Below are positions 9,385 through 19,506 of a stretch of DNA of 64,000 nt, one piece after another. Numbering within the stretch: the stretch's first letter is position 1; each line of letters starts with the position of its first letter. The DNA lies in NCBI GenBank assembly GCA_003148945.1, contig QGGY01000003.1, positions 310,001-374,000 of the forward strand, given 5' to 3'. Under the pieces are notes generated by a model that was given only the letters and a program-made list of their open reading frames with translations, was not told where the DNA came from and searched no databases. The DNA is from Murimonas intestini. GTDB lineage: Bacteria; Bacillota; Clostridia; Lachnospirales; Lachnospiraceae. A program made the translations under genes and the position numbers.

Positions 9385-12300
9385 ATGAGCTTTTATTTGA
9401 AGGATATATTAGTAGAATATCAGGATCATCCCATAGGCCTGGATGAGGCCGCGCCGCGTTTTTCGTGGATACTTGACGGGGATGAGAAGAATATCCGCCA
9501 GGAGGCCTGCCGGATACTTGTGGGCAGCCGGGAAGGAAAAAGCGACTGCTGGGATTCAGGAAAACTGGCTACGGCTGAGTCAAAGGGGATCCCTTATGCA
9601 GGGACAGACCTGCAGCCATGCACCAGATATTTTGTAAATGTGACTGTGTGGTGCAGGGGAGGCCAGGAGCAGACGGCAGCCACATTTTTTGAGACTGGCC
9701 TTATGGATCCTTCCATTGAAGCCTGGGAAGGGGCAAAATGGATCGCGGCGCCCAGATATACGGTGAATGCGGCCAACAGGGGTGTATTTATCCTGGAATC
9801 AGAATTCCGGCTGGGTGAGGGTTCCGGCAGGGCCGGCGTGGTATTTGGGGCCAATGACAGCCGTCTTCTGGATGAGTCAAAAAATGAATACAGGATTGCC
9901 GGGGAAAATTACATACGTTTTGAGATAAATATAGGGAAAGAGCAGCCGGTACTTGATATTTACAGGGTCGGCTACGCCAGTGAGGACAGGGCGGACGTGC
10001 CTTTTGCCAGTGTGCCGCTTGTAAATTTTGAGGGTGAAGAAAAGCGCCCGCTGATCACTGATGATAATAAATACGGATTTCACACACTGCGTATTGAGAT
10101 AGATGGGAATAATTCTTTTACTTATCTGGATGGTGTTTTAGTTGATGCTGCTGTTCAAAAGGATGCCTTCGGGACAAAGACGGTGGGACGTGTGCTGAAT
10201 CCCAGAGGGCATAATGATGTCATCACATATCCCAGGCTGAACGAGATTGGATTTTTTGCAGGAGACAAAGACACAGCTTACTTTAAAAATCTTACTGTCA
10301 GAAATATGCGCAAGCCGTCAAATGTATTTATCCGGGAGACACCTGCGGGCGGTCTGTACGGCAGAAAAAGTATCTTTGAGGGCAGGATTGAAGTGCAGGA
10401 CGGATGCTTTGTAATGAACGACGGACAGGTCACGGCTGACCCGTCTGATACGTCGGTGCCCATGTTCAGAAGGTCTTTTGCGGTGGAAGGAGAGAGAAAT
10501 CTAAAAAAAGCCAGGCTGTATATTACCTCCAGGGGCATCTATGAGTGTAAGGTGAACGGGGAAGTCCTGAATGGGAACCTTCTCGCTCCGGGGCTGACCC
10601 AGTATGACAAGAGGATAAATTACCAGACATACGATATCACAGGAAAAATAAAAGATGGAGATAATGCCATCGGTGTCACAGTAAGCTCCGGCTGGTGGAG
10701 TGATGCACAGACATTTGTGGTGAAGAATTATAATTATTTCGGGGATAAGGAGGCACTCCTGGCAAAACTTGTTTTGGAATATGAGGACGGCACGCGCCGG
10801 ACAGTCGTATCAGATGACAGGGAATGGAAGTATTACGGGGAAGGGCCTTATGTATATGCCGGACTGTTTAACGGGGAGATCTATGATGCCAGAAAGGCAG
10901 ATATCTATGAACAGTATTCGGTCCCCGGCTACGACGACAGCAGCTGGGAAGCGCCGGTGATCTATAAGCCTGTCATGATTGAAAGCATCAGGACTATGCC
11001 GGAAGGCTTTGGAAGGGCATGGCCTGCTGTAAATGAAGGGGAGCCTCTGCTGATTGGAGGCTATGACGCCCCTGTGGCTGTGGTGGACAGGCGTGCTGCA
11101 AAGACAAGGACAGAAGTCTTAAACGGGGTCTATATCTATGACCTGGAGCAGGAGATGGCAGGCGTGCCCAGCATCACATTCAGGGAAAAGGCAGGAACTG
11201 TGATCACCCTGCGCTATGCGGAGGTGCTCTATCCTGACATGCCTGAATATGCGGGAAATGAAGGCAGGATGATGCTGGAAAATTACAGGGATGCAGCCAG
11301 CACTGATGTATATATATGTCAGGGCAGGGAGGGCGGAGAAATATACCAGCCGCGTTTTACATTCCATGGATACCGCTATATCGAGATCAGCGGAGCCTTA
11401 AATCCGCCAAAGCCTGACGAAGTTGTGAGCCTGCAGTATTCCTCCATACAGGATTTTGAGGGCAGCTTCGACTCATCCAGCAGTCTGCTGAACCGGTTCA
11501 CACAGAATGTTAAATGGTCGCAGCTCTGCAATTTTATCAGTATACCCACAGACTGCCCTCAGAGGAATGAACGCATGGGATGGGCAGGGGATACGCATGT
11601 TTTCTGTCACACAGCGCTGAACAACAGTAATCTGAAAGGTTTCTATGAGCGAAATCTGACAGCGATGGCTGACCTGCAGGAGGAGAGCGGACAGTTCCCG
11701 GAGATAGCTCCTGTAGGAGGGGGCTTTGGAGGCATTACTTGTGAATGCGCTTCCATATTTATGACTTATGAGCTCTACAGCCAGTATGGGGATATAAGGA
11801 CTGTGGAAAAATATTATCCGGGCCTTGTAAAGTACATGGACTACATGGAAGGACAGGGACTTCCGGGGGAGGCGCCTGTAAGCACGATAGGGCCCCTGGG
11901 TGACTGGCTGGCGCCCCAGGAGACGGACATGCAGCTTTTGTGGAATGCGTTCTATTACAGAGAAGCTGACCTGATGTCCAGGCTTGCAGCCATTCTGGGC
12001 AAAACGGAAGACCAGGAGAAGTACAGCCATCTGGCGCAGAAGATCCGCAGGTTCTGGAATGATACGTTTGTGGATAAAGAGACAGGCAAAACTATCACAA
12101 TGGATAAAAAAATATGTGACACACAGTGCTCCTATGCGCTTTCTATAGAATACGGAGTGATGGAGGATGTAAAGCGGGCCGGTGAGCATCTGGCACGCAA
12201 GGCAGAGGAGCTAAACTATACGGTTGGTACGGGATTTTTTGGCACAGGGCTTTTAAACAGGGCTCTCACCCGGCTGGGATATGAAAAGGCGGCATACAGG

Positions 12301-12735
12301 CTCATGCTTCAGGAAGGATTTCCGTCATGGCTCTACCCGGTGACCCAGGGGGCGACTACCATCTGGGAGCATTGGGATTCCTATACAAAAGAGAAGGGGT
12401 TCGGAGGGCAGAATGCCATGAACTCTTTTAACCACTACTCCCTGGGAAGTGTGCTTTCCTGGCTGTATGAGACAGTGCTTGGAATTGTGAGGGAGGATGA
12501 GCATCCGGGCTACACTCATTTTACGTTAAAGCCTGTAACAGGAGATCTGGAATACGCAAAAGGGAGTGTATCCAGCCCATATGGCACCATCAGCAGCGGA
12601 TGGAAAAAAGAAAATGATATTCTTGTATATACATGCAGGATACCGGCCAATACAGGAGCCACATTAATACTGCCTGACGGAAGTGTGCAGGAGCTGGGAT
12701 CTGGCGAATATGAGTTCAGGAGGAATTGGAAATGA
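9385..12735 (+). CDS. Alpha-L-rhamnosidase-like glycoside hydrolase, GH78
   Basis: Large hydrolase of 1116 residues expected to release terminal alpha-L-rhamnose, or a related sugar, from an imported oligosaccharide. It opens with the GH78-type N-terminal module (SWILDG region). A laminin-G/jelly-roll-like insert follows (about residues 130-315), then the beta-sandwich with WWSD (about 440-460). The (alpha/alpha)6 barrel contains the family signature DCPQRNERMGWAGD, which holds the acidic catalytic residues. No signal peptide is visible. The ATG at 9385 is chosen because AGGAGG lies 8-13 bases upstream; a GTG at 9322 has no such site. The stop overlaps the GH3 start as ATGA. Confidence 0.88.
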   Translation: MSFYLKDILVEYQDHPIGLDEAAPRFSWILDGDEKNIRQEACRILVGSREGKSDCWDSGKLATAESKGIPYAGTDLQPCTRYFVNVTVWCRGGQEQTAATFFETGLMDPSIEAWEGAKWIAAPRYTVNAANRGVFILESEFRLGEGSGRAGVVFGANDSRLLDESKNEYRIAGENYIRFEINIGKEQPVLDIYRVGYASEDRADVPFASVPLVNFEGEEKRPLITDDNKYGFHTLRIEIDGNNSFTYLDGVLVDAAVQKDAFGTKTVGRVLNPRGHNDVITYPRLNEIGFFAGDKDTAYFKNLTVRNMRKPSNVFIRETPAGGLYGRKSIFEGRIEVQDGCFVMNDGQVTADPSDTSVPMFRRSFAVEGERNLKKARLYITSRGIYECKVNGEVLNGNLLAPGLTQYDKRINYQTYDITGKIKDGDNAIGVTVSSGWWSDAQTFVVKNYNYFGDKEALLAKLVLEYEDGTRRTVVSDDREWKYYGEGPYVYAGLFNGEIYDARKADIYEQYSVPGYDDSSWEAPVIYKPVMIESIRTMPEGFGRAWPAVNEGEPLLIGGYDAPVAVVDRRAAKTRTEVLNGVYIYDLEQEMAGVPSITFREKAGTVITLRYAEVLYPDMPEYAGNEGRMMLENYRDAASTDVYICQGREGGEIYQPRFTFHGYRYIEISGALNPPKPDEVVSLQYSSIQDFEGSFDSSSSLLNRFTQNVKWSQLCNFISIPTDCPQRNERMGWAGDTHVFCHTALNNSNLKGFYERNLTAMADLQEESGQFPEIAPVGGGFGGITCECASIFMTYELYSQYGDIRTVEKYYPGLVKYMDYMEGQGLPGEAPVSTIGPLGDWLAPQETDMQLLWNAFYYREADLMSRLAAILGKTEDQEKYSHLAQKIRRFWNDTFVDKETGKTITMDKKICDTQCSYALSIEYGVMEDVKRAGEHLARKAEELNYTVGTGFFGTGLLNRALTRLGYEKAAYRLMLQEGFPSWLYPVTQGATTIWEHWDSYTKEKGFGGQNAMNSFNHYSLGSVLSWLYETVLGIVREDEHPGYTHFTLKPVTGDLEYAKGSVSSPYGTISSGWKKENDILVYTCRIPANTGATLILPDGSVQELGSGEYEFRRNWK

Positions 12736-14954
12736 AACAGAGAGATTTAGAGGCACTTTTAGCGGATATGACACTGAAGGAAAAGGCGGACCAGATGCTT
12801 CAGGTCGTGGGACAGATGATACTGTCGGAGGATAAAAATGTAATCACAGGGCCTATGCAGGAGCTGGGGATCACAGAAGAAGATGTAAGGCTGGCAGGAA
12901 GTGTGCTGGGAAGCATGGGAGCGGCTGATATTAAGAAAATCCAGAAAAAGTATATGGAGGAGCAGCCTCATAAGATCCCGCTGATATTTATGCTGGACGT
13001 GATCAATGGCTACAGGACGGTATTTCCTATCCCTCTGGGGCAGGGAGCTACATTTGAGCCGGAGGTGTCAAAGAGGTGCGCTGCCGTGGCTGCCAAGGAA
13101 GCAGCTGTGTCAGGCGTCCAGGTCACTTTCGCTCCCATGGTGGACCTTGTCAGAGATGCCAGGTGGGGAAGAGTCATGGAGTCAACAGGGGAGGACCCCT
13201 ATCTGAACAGCCAGTTCGCGAAAGCGATGGTGGAAGGCTTCCAGGGCAGTGATGTGAGCGAAAAGTATAAGGTGGGCGCCTGTGTAAAGCATTTTGCCGG
13301 ATATGGCGGGGCAGTGGCTGGACGTGACTATAATACTGTGGAGCTGTCAGAGCATACCTTCAGGGAATTCTACCTTCCGGCATATAAAGCGGGGATCGAT
13401 GCGGGGGCAGAGCTTGTGATGACATCCTTTAATACAGTGAACGGGATCCCGGCATCCGGAAATAAATGGCTCATGAGGGATATACTGAGGGATGAGATGG
13501 GCTTTGACGGAGTGCTGATCTCTGACTTTGCAGCCATTAAAGAGACTATTGCCCACGGATATTCCAGTGATGAGGCAGATGCGGCCAAAAAAGCCATCGA
13601 GGCCGGGGTGGATATCGATATGATGACCAGCTGCTACAGCAAAAATCTGGTAAAGCTGGTAGAAGACGGCGAAGTTGATGAAAAGCTGGTGGATGAGTGT
13701 GTGATGCGCATCCTGAAGCTGAAAAATAAACTGGGGCTTTTTGAGAATCCATATAAGGATGCAGATGAAGAGGAAGAAAAGAAATTTATACTATGTAAAG
13801 AGCACAGGGCGCTCTCAAGAGAGGCGGCCGTGAAATCCTTCGTACTCCTGAAAAACGAGGATCAGGCGCTCCCGCTGAAAAAAGGCCTGAAGGTGGCATT
13901 TATCGGGCCGTACACAAATAACCACAATATTATGGGGAGCTGGTCCCTCATCGGAAAACGGGAGGAGACAGTTACTATTGAGGAAGCAGCCAGAGAGGTG
14001 ATGGATCCTGAAACGACTGTGTTTCGCCAGGGCTGCCCTGTGCTGGGAAATGATGTGCGTATCCACGCGTTTAACGGCAGTGAGCAGGAGGCAGAGGTGG
14101 AAGAGGCAGACCAGGAGAAGATGATGGAAGAGGCTCTCAGGGCGTCCGGAGAAGCTGATGTGGTAGTAATGCCCATAGGAGAACATTTCCTTCAGTCAGG
14201 TGAGGCCACAAGCCGTGCCATGATAGATATCCCTGAGGTACAGATGGAGCTTTTCCGCCGGATAACGGCAGTCAATGACAATGTTATAACAGTCCTCTTT
14301 AATGGAAGGCCTCTGGACTTAAGAGAGATCACCAGAAAGTCAAAAGCAGTGCTGGAAGTATGGATGCCTGGAACCGAGGGCGGACATGCTATTGTGGATG
14401 TGCTGACAGGAGCTGCATCTCCCTGCGGAAAGCTGCCCATGAGCTTTCCCTACTGTGTGGGGCAGGCGCCGGTCTTTTATAATGAATATTCCACAGGACG
14501 TCCCTATACAGAAGGGATAGAAGAGGTGGACAGGTTCCGTTCCAGATATCTGGATGTACCGAATAAGCCTCTGTATCCATTCGGATACGGACTGACATAT
14601 ACGGATTTTAGCTTATCGGAAATAACTCTGGACAAGGAGAAGATGGAAGCTGATGGTGTCATAAAGGCATCTGCCATCCTGAAGAACACAGGCAGCGTCA
14701 GGGGGACAGAAGTAGTCCAGCTCTACATCAGGGACCTGGCGGCCAGCATCGTGCGTCCGGTAAAGGAACTGAAGGGCTACAGGAAGGTCACACTGGAGCC
14801 GGGAGAGGAAAGAGAAGTTGTTTTTGAAATAACAGAAAAGGACTTGCGTTTCCTGCTGCCTGACAATACCTGGGACAGTGAAAAGGGCAGCTTCAAAGTA
14901 TATATTGGAACAGACAGCCAGACAGAGAATGGGGCTGGATTTGAATTGATTTAA
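12732..14954 (+). CDS. Beta-glycosidase, GH3
   Basis: GH3 enzyme of 740 residues, probably a cytoplasmic beta-glucosidase or beta-xylosidase. It has the N-terminal barrel with KHFAGYG and the nucleophile region GFDGVLISDFAAI. A C-terminal alpha/beta sandwich with SREAAVKSFVLLKN comes next, then a fibronectin-like end domain with YPFGYGLTYT. No signal peptide. The ATG at 12732 has AGGAGG at 12718-12723 and overlaps the preceding stop by 4 bp; a TTG at 12726 is too close to that site. With the GH78 enzyme and the two sulfatases it would dismantle a sulfated hetero-oligosaccharide; the exact substrate is inference. Confidence 0.92.
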   Translation: MKQRDLEALLADMTLKEKADQMLQVVGQMILSEDKNVITGPMQELGITEEDVRLAGSVLGSMGAADIKKIQKKYMEEQPHKIPLIFMLDVINGYRTVFPIPLGQGATFEPEVSKRCAAVAAKEAAVSGVQVTFAPMVDLVRDARWGRVMESTGEDPYLNSQFAKAMVEGFQGSDVSEKYKVGACVKHFAGYGGAVAGRDYNTVELSEHTFREFYLPAYKAGIDAGAELVMTSFNTVNGIPASGNKWLMRDILRDEMGFDGVLISDFAAIKETIAHGYSSDEADAAKKAIEAGVDIDMMTSCYSKNLVKLVEDGEVDEKLVDECVMRILKLKNKLGLFENPYKDADEEEEKKFILCKEHRALSREAAVKSFVLLKNEDQALPLKKGLKVAFIGPYTNNHNIMGSWSLIGKREETVTIEEAAREVMDPETTVFRQGCPVLGNDVRIHAFNGSEQEAEVEEADQEKMMEEALRASGEADVVVMPIGEHFLQSGEATSRAMIDIPEVQMELFRRITAVNDNVITVLFNGRPLDLREITRKSKAVLEVWMPGTEGGHAIVDVLTGAASPCGKLPMSFPYCVGQAPVFYNEYSTGRPYTEGIEEVDRFRSRYLDVPNKPLYPFGYGLTYTDFSLSEITLDKEKMEADGVIKASAILKNTGSVRGTEVVQLYIRDLAASIVRPVKELKGYRKVTLEPGEEREVVFEITEKDLRFLLPDNTWDSEKGSFKVYIGTDSQTENGAGFELI

Positions 14955-14970
14955 TTCTTAAAGGTATTAG

Positions 14971-15023
14971 CTTCAGCCGGGGCGGGCCCTTTTATTTCCC
15001 AAAGGGAGCAGCCCCGGCTGAAG
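14971..15023. terminator. Bidirectional intrinsic terminator
   Basis: A perfect 13-bp stem, CTTCAGCCGGGGC with GCCCCGGCTGAAG, has an inner GGGCCCTTT/AAAGGG pairing. It lies between the convergent GH3 gene and the minus-strand regulator gene and would end both transcripts. Confidence 0.85.
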
Positions 15024-15062
15024 TTTCTGAAGATATGCTGTAACGGTTCAATGCTTTCACAG

Positions 15063-15836
15063 TTACTGGAACGGTTTCTGCCGGTACTGTGTCAAAGTAA
15101 GGCCGCTGTAATTTTTAAATGAAGTGCAAAAATATGCAGGATTATTTATAAATCCTGTTTTCTGGCAGAGCTCAGTCAGCTTGATATCAGGATTCTGTGA
15201 TATCAGTTCTTTCGCATACTGCATACGCTGGTCAGTCAGATAATTTGAAAATTTCTTCCCTGTTTTTTTCTGAAACAGTTTCCCTAGATAATTCTCATTC
15301 ATATACAATTTATTATGGGCGATCCATTTCAGGCTCAGGTCAGGATTGGACAGCTCCTCATTAATAATAAGCTTTACTTTCTCTATAGGATCCTGCGGGG
15401 AGATTTGGGCGGGGACACTGGGGGAGGCGCCGGTAAAAGGACGGCGCCTCCTTTGCTCCGTATACAAGTCCGCGGCAATTTCTTTCAGGGCCTGGATGAT
15501 CTGGGATTCATCTGTGGGTTTGAGGAGATAATGCCTCACTCCGTAGTGCATGGCGGATTTGGCATATTCAAATTCTCCATAGCCTGTGAGCAGGATAAAG
15601 CGTACAGAGAATCCGGCATTAGCACATGCGCGTATCAGTTCAATGCCGCCCATCAGAGGCATACGGATGTCTGTTATAACAATATCCACAGGACAAGTAC
15701 TTATATATTCAAGAGCTTTCTGGCCGTTTTCGGCGCAGCATACCAGCTCCATATCCAATTCATCCCATGAGATCAATGTAGAGATCCCTGTCCTTATGAT
15801 CTGTTCATCATCTGCTAATAAAACTTTTATTGACAT
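15063..15836 (-). CDS. Response regulator, short AraC type
   Basis: Response regulator of 257 residues. The receiver domain has DDE at 9-11 and the phospho-acceptor Asp56 in ITDIRMP. A short linker leads straight to an AraC-type helix-turn-helix pair (about 160-255), with family motifs YLGKLFQKKTGKKFSNYL and YFCTSFKNYSG. It lacks the long middle domain of the first regulator in this window. The start at 15836 is chosen because GGAGG lies just upstream, within the kinase 3' end; the two genes overlap by 10 bp. It is probably the activator of the divergent importer and fucosidase genes. Confidence 0.92.
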   Translation of the reverse strand: MSIKVLLADDEQIIRTGISTLISWDELDMELVCCAENGQKALEYISTCPVDIVITDIRMPLMGGIELIRACANAGFSVRFILLTGYGEFEYAKSAMHYGVRHYLLKPTDESQIIQALKEIAADLYTEQRRRRPFTGASPSVPAQISPQDPIEKVKLIINEELSNPDLSLKWIAHNKLYMNENYLGKLFQKKTGKKFSNYLTDQRMQYAKELISQNPDIKLTELCQKTGFINNPAYFCTSFKNYSGLTLTQYRQKPFQ

Positions 15837-17581
15837 TGGAAGCCTCCTTCCAGAGGGATCAGTATTGTGATGCATGTTCCTCCCTGCTCATCTGTAGTTA
15901 TCTGCAGCGGCTCATCCATAGAATACAGGAGCTTCAGGCGGTCGCTGACATTTTTAAGACCGACACCGCTGCCCCGGGGTTTTAACTGGCCTGACAATAT
16001 AAGAGGGACAGTTTCGGGCAGAATGCCGGGACCGTTGTCCAGGATGCGGATACGGCAGCAGTCAGGCTTATAGGGCTTCACCTCCAGCAGGATCTCGCAT
16101 GTCTTATCCATATTCTCCAGAGCATATTTTATAGAATTTTCTATAAGGGGCTGAAGTATCAGTTTTGGGACGGGCAGGGAGAGCATTTTGTCATCAATGG
16201 AGTTGGAAAAGTGAAGACGTTCTCCATAGCGTATCTGCTGGATCGACAGATAATTCTCCAGCAGCTTCAGCTCATCCCCAAGTGTATATCCCTCATTCCC
16301 GGCGCTCATAGTCTGGCGCATCAGGGCGGCCAGCGACTGGACTATAGTGGATATATCCTTCTGGCCAGCCAGCTTTGCCAGCCAGTTGACTGAGTCAAGT
16401 GTATTGTAGAGAAAGTGCGGATCTATCTGGGCCTGAAGTGCTCTCAGCTGTGCATCCTTGTTCAGGAGCTTTACCGCATAATTTTCAGTGATAAGCGTAT
16501 CAAGCTGGTCTGTCATCTGAATAAAATGAAGGCAGATTGAGCGCAGCTCATCATCCGCAGTGCTGTCTAGAAGTTCATCCTCCCGGATCTGAAAGTTCCC
16601 TGATGCCACAGAGTCCATTTCCCTGGAAAGATGGAAGAGGGGAAGGGTGATACGGCGTGACAGGCAGAAGCTTGTGAGGATGCACAGAAAAATCAAAAAT
16701 ATAAATATGAGTATAAGGCTTACTGTTATTGTGACGATCCGTCCCAGTATCTCTGATTTTGGAAGAAGGAGGCAGTAGCTCCAGCCAGCGACAGAAGAGG
16801 GCTGGGTAGTCACAAAATAGGCGGTGTCATTAAAATCCTGGTAGATGGAACTGCCCACTGAGGTGACAGTATTCAGTTCTTCTGCGTTCCCGGGCCTGTA
16901 GAGTATTTCTCCGGAGGGTCCTGTAATAAAAAAGAAACTCTTATAATAATTCTTTGAGAAATTTTCCAGATCTGTCAGAACATCCACATCTATGTAAAAG
17001 GACAGGATCCCCAGAGGCTCATATGTAAAATTATTATTTATAGTCTGAATCAGCCGTGACATGACAAGCTGCCCGGATGACTGGCCGGAGGGGGATATCT
17101 CCCACACGCAGCGGCCTTTTTCTCTGATAATGTGCTGCAGTTCCTCATATGTCTGACCGGGCTTTGTGATCCTGCCTGAAGCGGAGGAGAGAAACTGGTT
17201 TCCGGGAGTTATAATATCAGCATGGTCCATATAGTCAAGTGAGGAAGCAGAGAGGAAAAGCTTCTCATTAAGCCTGTTCTTTATCATCAGCAGCTCATAG
17301 GAATCTTTCGTGGAAGAGAGGTTCACCAGATTATCCTGGACAGCAGAGTCAAAGATCAGGTTCAGGGAATATCCCGCCAGCTGAGAGAGGGAATCATCCA
17401 GCTGCCTTGTATAGAGGTCCAGGGTTTTGGAAGTCATAGTGACAGTCTGATGGGAAAAATCTTTATATATAAAGAGCAGGGCGCTGAAAATGGTGATTCC
17501 GATGAGTGATAATGAGGATATCAGAAAAAGCAGAAGTTTTTTTCTGATAGGCTGGTTCATGTAATGTCTGATCAGATGCAT
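15827..17581 (-). CDS. Sensor histidine kinase, YesM type
   Basis: Complete membrane kinase of 584 residues. One membrane helix lies near residues 15-38 and a large extracellular Cache-like domain follows. A second helix is near 275-305, with a HAMP region after it. The HisKA_7 motif DPHFLYNTLDSVNWLA has its phospho-acceptor His near residue 389. The HATPase domain shows PLIENSIKYAL, LDNGPGI and GSGVGLKNV. It partners the regulator gene whose start it overlaps. It is transcribed away from the importer genes that begin 176 bp to the right, the usual layout for a sugar-sensing pair controlling an adjacent transporter. Confidence 0.94.
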   Translation of the reverse strand: MHLIRHYMNQPIRKKLLLFLISSLSLIGITIFSALLFIYKDFSHQTVTMTSKTLDLYTRQLDDSLSQLAGYSLNLIFDSAVQDNLVNLSSTKDSYELLMIKNRLNEKLFLSASSLDYMDHADIITPGNQFLSSASGRITKPGQTYEELQHIIREKGRCVWEISPSGQSSGQLVMSRLIQTINNNFTYEPLGILSFYIDVDVLTDLENFSKNYYKSFFFITGPSGEILYRPGNAEELNTVTSVGSSIYQDFNDTAYFVTTQPSSVAGWSYCLLLPKSEILGRIVTITVSLILIFIFLIFLCILTSFCLSRRITLPLFHLSREMDSVASGNFQIREDELLDSTADDELRSICLHFIQMTDQLDTLITENYAVKLLNKDAQLRALQAQIDPHFLYNTLDSVNWLAKLAGQKDISTIVQSLAALMRQTMSAGNEGYTLGDELKLLENYLSIQQIRYGERLHFSNSIDDKMLSLPVPKLILQPLIENSIKYALENMDKTCEILLEVKPYKPDCCRIRILDNGPGILPETVPLILSGQLKPRGSGVGLKNVSDRLKLLYSMDEPLQITTDEQGGTCITILIPLEGGFQCQ

Positions 17582-17693
17582 AGTCTTTCCTTTCCAAAAT
17601 TAATCTAAAAATATTATAAAATAAATATTCTGAAATAAAAAGGACTTGCGGAGAAAAAACAATTTTTTTGAAAGTGCAGAGCGTTTTTTTGAA

Positions 17694-17722
17694 TTGTTAT
17701 TTCCAGCTGTATTTCATATAAT
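17694..17722 (+). promoter_or_regulatory. Sigma-A-like promoter of the second sugar importer
   Basis: TTGTTA and TATAAT are separated by 17 bp, ending 35 bp before the permease start, in the AT-rich gap shared with the divergent kinase gene. The -10 is perfect and the -35 weak, as expected for an activator-dependent promoter. Confidence 0.6.
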
Positions 17723-17757
17723 CACCATATCGGCCGAAGAAAGAAAAGGAGGAAAAA

Positions 17758-18657
17758 ATGGGGAAAAAGAAATTGAAGGACAGAAGCCTTCCGTATTTGA
17801 TGATCCTGCCGTCGGTGATCCTGCTGCTTGGTATTTTTGGATATCCCATCCTGAAAGTATTTATGCTGAGCCTTCAGAATTACAATTATGCGGATTATGC
17901 GAATAAAGGGTTTGCGGGCCTTGAAAATTTCAGGAAAATATTTACAGAGGATACAGTCATTAAAGAAAGCCTTGTTTTCTCACTGAAATGGGTAGTTTCA
18001 GAGGTAGGGCTGCAGCTGGTATTCGGAATGATACTGGCGCTTATCCTGAACGCCAGATTTAAGGGCAGGGGAGCAGTCAGGGCGCTGGCTCTGATCCCAT
18101 GGGCAGTATCAGGAGTGCTGACTACCATGCTGTGGATGCTGATCTTGAACCAGAGCATCGGGCTTGTAAACCAGCTTCTGATCAGGTTTGGAAGCATGCC
18201 GGGCGAAGTACCGGCCTGGCTGGCAAATACAGGACTGATATTTCCCTCCATCGTAGTGATAGAATTGTGGAGAGGGATTCCGTTTTTCGCTATAACACTG
18301 CTGGCAGCTATGCAGGGAATACCGTCTGATGTATACGAAGCCTGTGATATAGACGGAGCGGGAAAAACTGCCAGGTTCCGTTACATAACACTGCCCTATC
18401 TGAAGGAGACGATCGTCCTGACGACACTTTTACGAGCCATATGGGAATTTAATTCAACTGATATGATCTTTACACTGACAAACGGAGGACCGGTAAATAT
18501 GACAACAACACTGCCGATATATATGCTGAAAACAGCAGTGGTGAGCGGAAATTACGGTTATGGTTCCGCACTGGGGGTCATTGCATTTGTAATCCTGCTG
18601 GTATTCGCGGTTCTGTATATGAAGGCCAGCAGATTCGGAGGGGAAGACAATGAATAA
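17758..18657 (+). CDS. ABC sugar permease, UgpA/MsmF type
   Basis: Permease of 299 residues with about six hydrophobic segments. Its EAA loop, EACDIDGAGKTARFRYITLP, contacts the shared ATPase. It is the first gene of a three-gene importer (permease, permease, binding protein). GGAGG lies just upstream of the ATG. The next permease starts 8 bp before this stop, so the pair is translationally coupled. It belongs to the MalF-like family with shorter N-termini, unlike the Lpl-type importer of the first locus, so the two systems probably take different sugars. Confidence 0.93.
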   Translation: MGKKKLKDRSLPYLMILPSVILLLGIFGYPILKVFMLSLQNYNYADYANKGFAGLENFRKIFTEDTVIKESLVFSLKWVVSEVGLQLVFGMILALILNARFKGRGAVRALALIPWAVSGVLTTMLWMLILNQSIGLVNQLLIRFGSMPGEVPAWLANTGLIFPSIVVIELWRGIPFFAITLLAAMQGIPSDVYEACDIDGAGKTARFRYITLPYLKETIVLTTLLRAIWEFNSTDMIFTLTNGGPVNMTTTLPIYMLKTAVVSGNYGYGSALGVIAFVILLVFAVLYMKASRFGGEDNE

Positions 18658-19489
18658 GAGACGAAAAATAATAGAAAAAATATTTCTGATCTATCTTCCG
18701 CTTACAGTCATGATGCTCTTTGTGCTGATACCTTTTGTCTGGGCGCTTGTCACCTCCTTCAAGACACCGGAGGCTATCACAGGCACAGAGATATCACTGC
18801 TGCCCCATCCGGCTGTATTTGATAATTATATCAAAGTGTGGAAGACGAATAAGTTTTCAACGTATTTTATAAACAGCCTGCTGGTCTGCACGGCGGCCCT
18901 TATCGTGATCGTGCTGTGCTCAGTGTTAAACGGCTACGCTCTGGCCAGGTTTAATTTTAAAGGCAAGAAGCTGTTTATGCTCCTGCTGATCGGAACACAG
19001 CTGATGCCTGTGATCATCCTGATCATTCCGCTTTTTGTTATATTTAAGCAGATAGGACTGATCAATACAAGATGGTCACTGATCGTATTTTATATTGCCA
19101 TGCAGATACCTTTTAATTCCATATTGATGAAGGGATTTGTATCAGGGATACCAGTATCCATTGAGGAAGCTGCATGGGTGGACGGGGCGGGAAGAGTGAA
19201 GACAATGCTCTTGGTAGTATTCCCCAGCCTCCTGCCGGGTATCGTGGCAACAGGCGCCTTTGCGTTTGTAAGCTGCTGGAATGAATTTATGATATCATTT
19301 TCTTTTATTACGTCACAGGATCTGTTTACGATCCCTGTCGCACTAAAATACATGATAGGTGAATACACGATTGATTATGGTTCACTTGCGGCAGGAAGTA
19401 TTATTGCACTTATTCCCCCTGTATGTCTCTTTGCCTATATTCAGAAATATCTGATCAGCGGCCTGGGAGCAGGGGCAGTCAAAGGTTAA
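18650..19489 (+). CDS. ABC sugar permease, MalG/UgpE type
   Basis: Partner permease of 279 residues with about six membrane helices and an EAA loop reading EEAAWVDGAGRVKTMLLVVFP. It overlaps the first permease by 8 bp and ends GAGAVKG, the usual C-terminus of this family. The binding-protein gene follows 17 bp later. As at the first locus, no ATPase gene is present. Confidence 0.94.
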   Translation: MNKRRKIIEKIFLIYLPLTVMMLFVLIPFVWALVTSFKTPEAITGTEISLLPHPAVFDNYIKVWKTNKFSTYFINSLLVCTAALIVIVLCSVLNGYALARFNFKGKKLFMLLLIGTQLMPVIILIIPLFVIFKQIGLINTRWSLIVFYIAMQIPFNSILMKGFVSGIPVSIEEAAWVDGAGRVKTMLLVVFPSLLPGIVATGAFAFVSCWNEFMISFSFITSQDLFTIPVALKYMIGEYTIDYGSLAAGSIIALIPPVCLFAYIQKYLISGLGAGAVKG

Positions 19490-19506
19490 AGAAAGGATGG
19501 AGAAAA

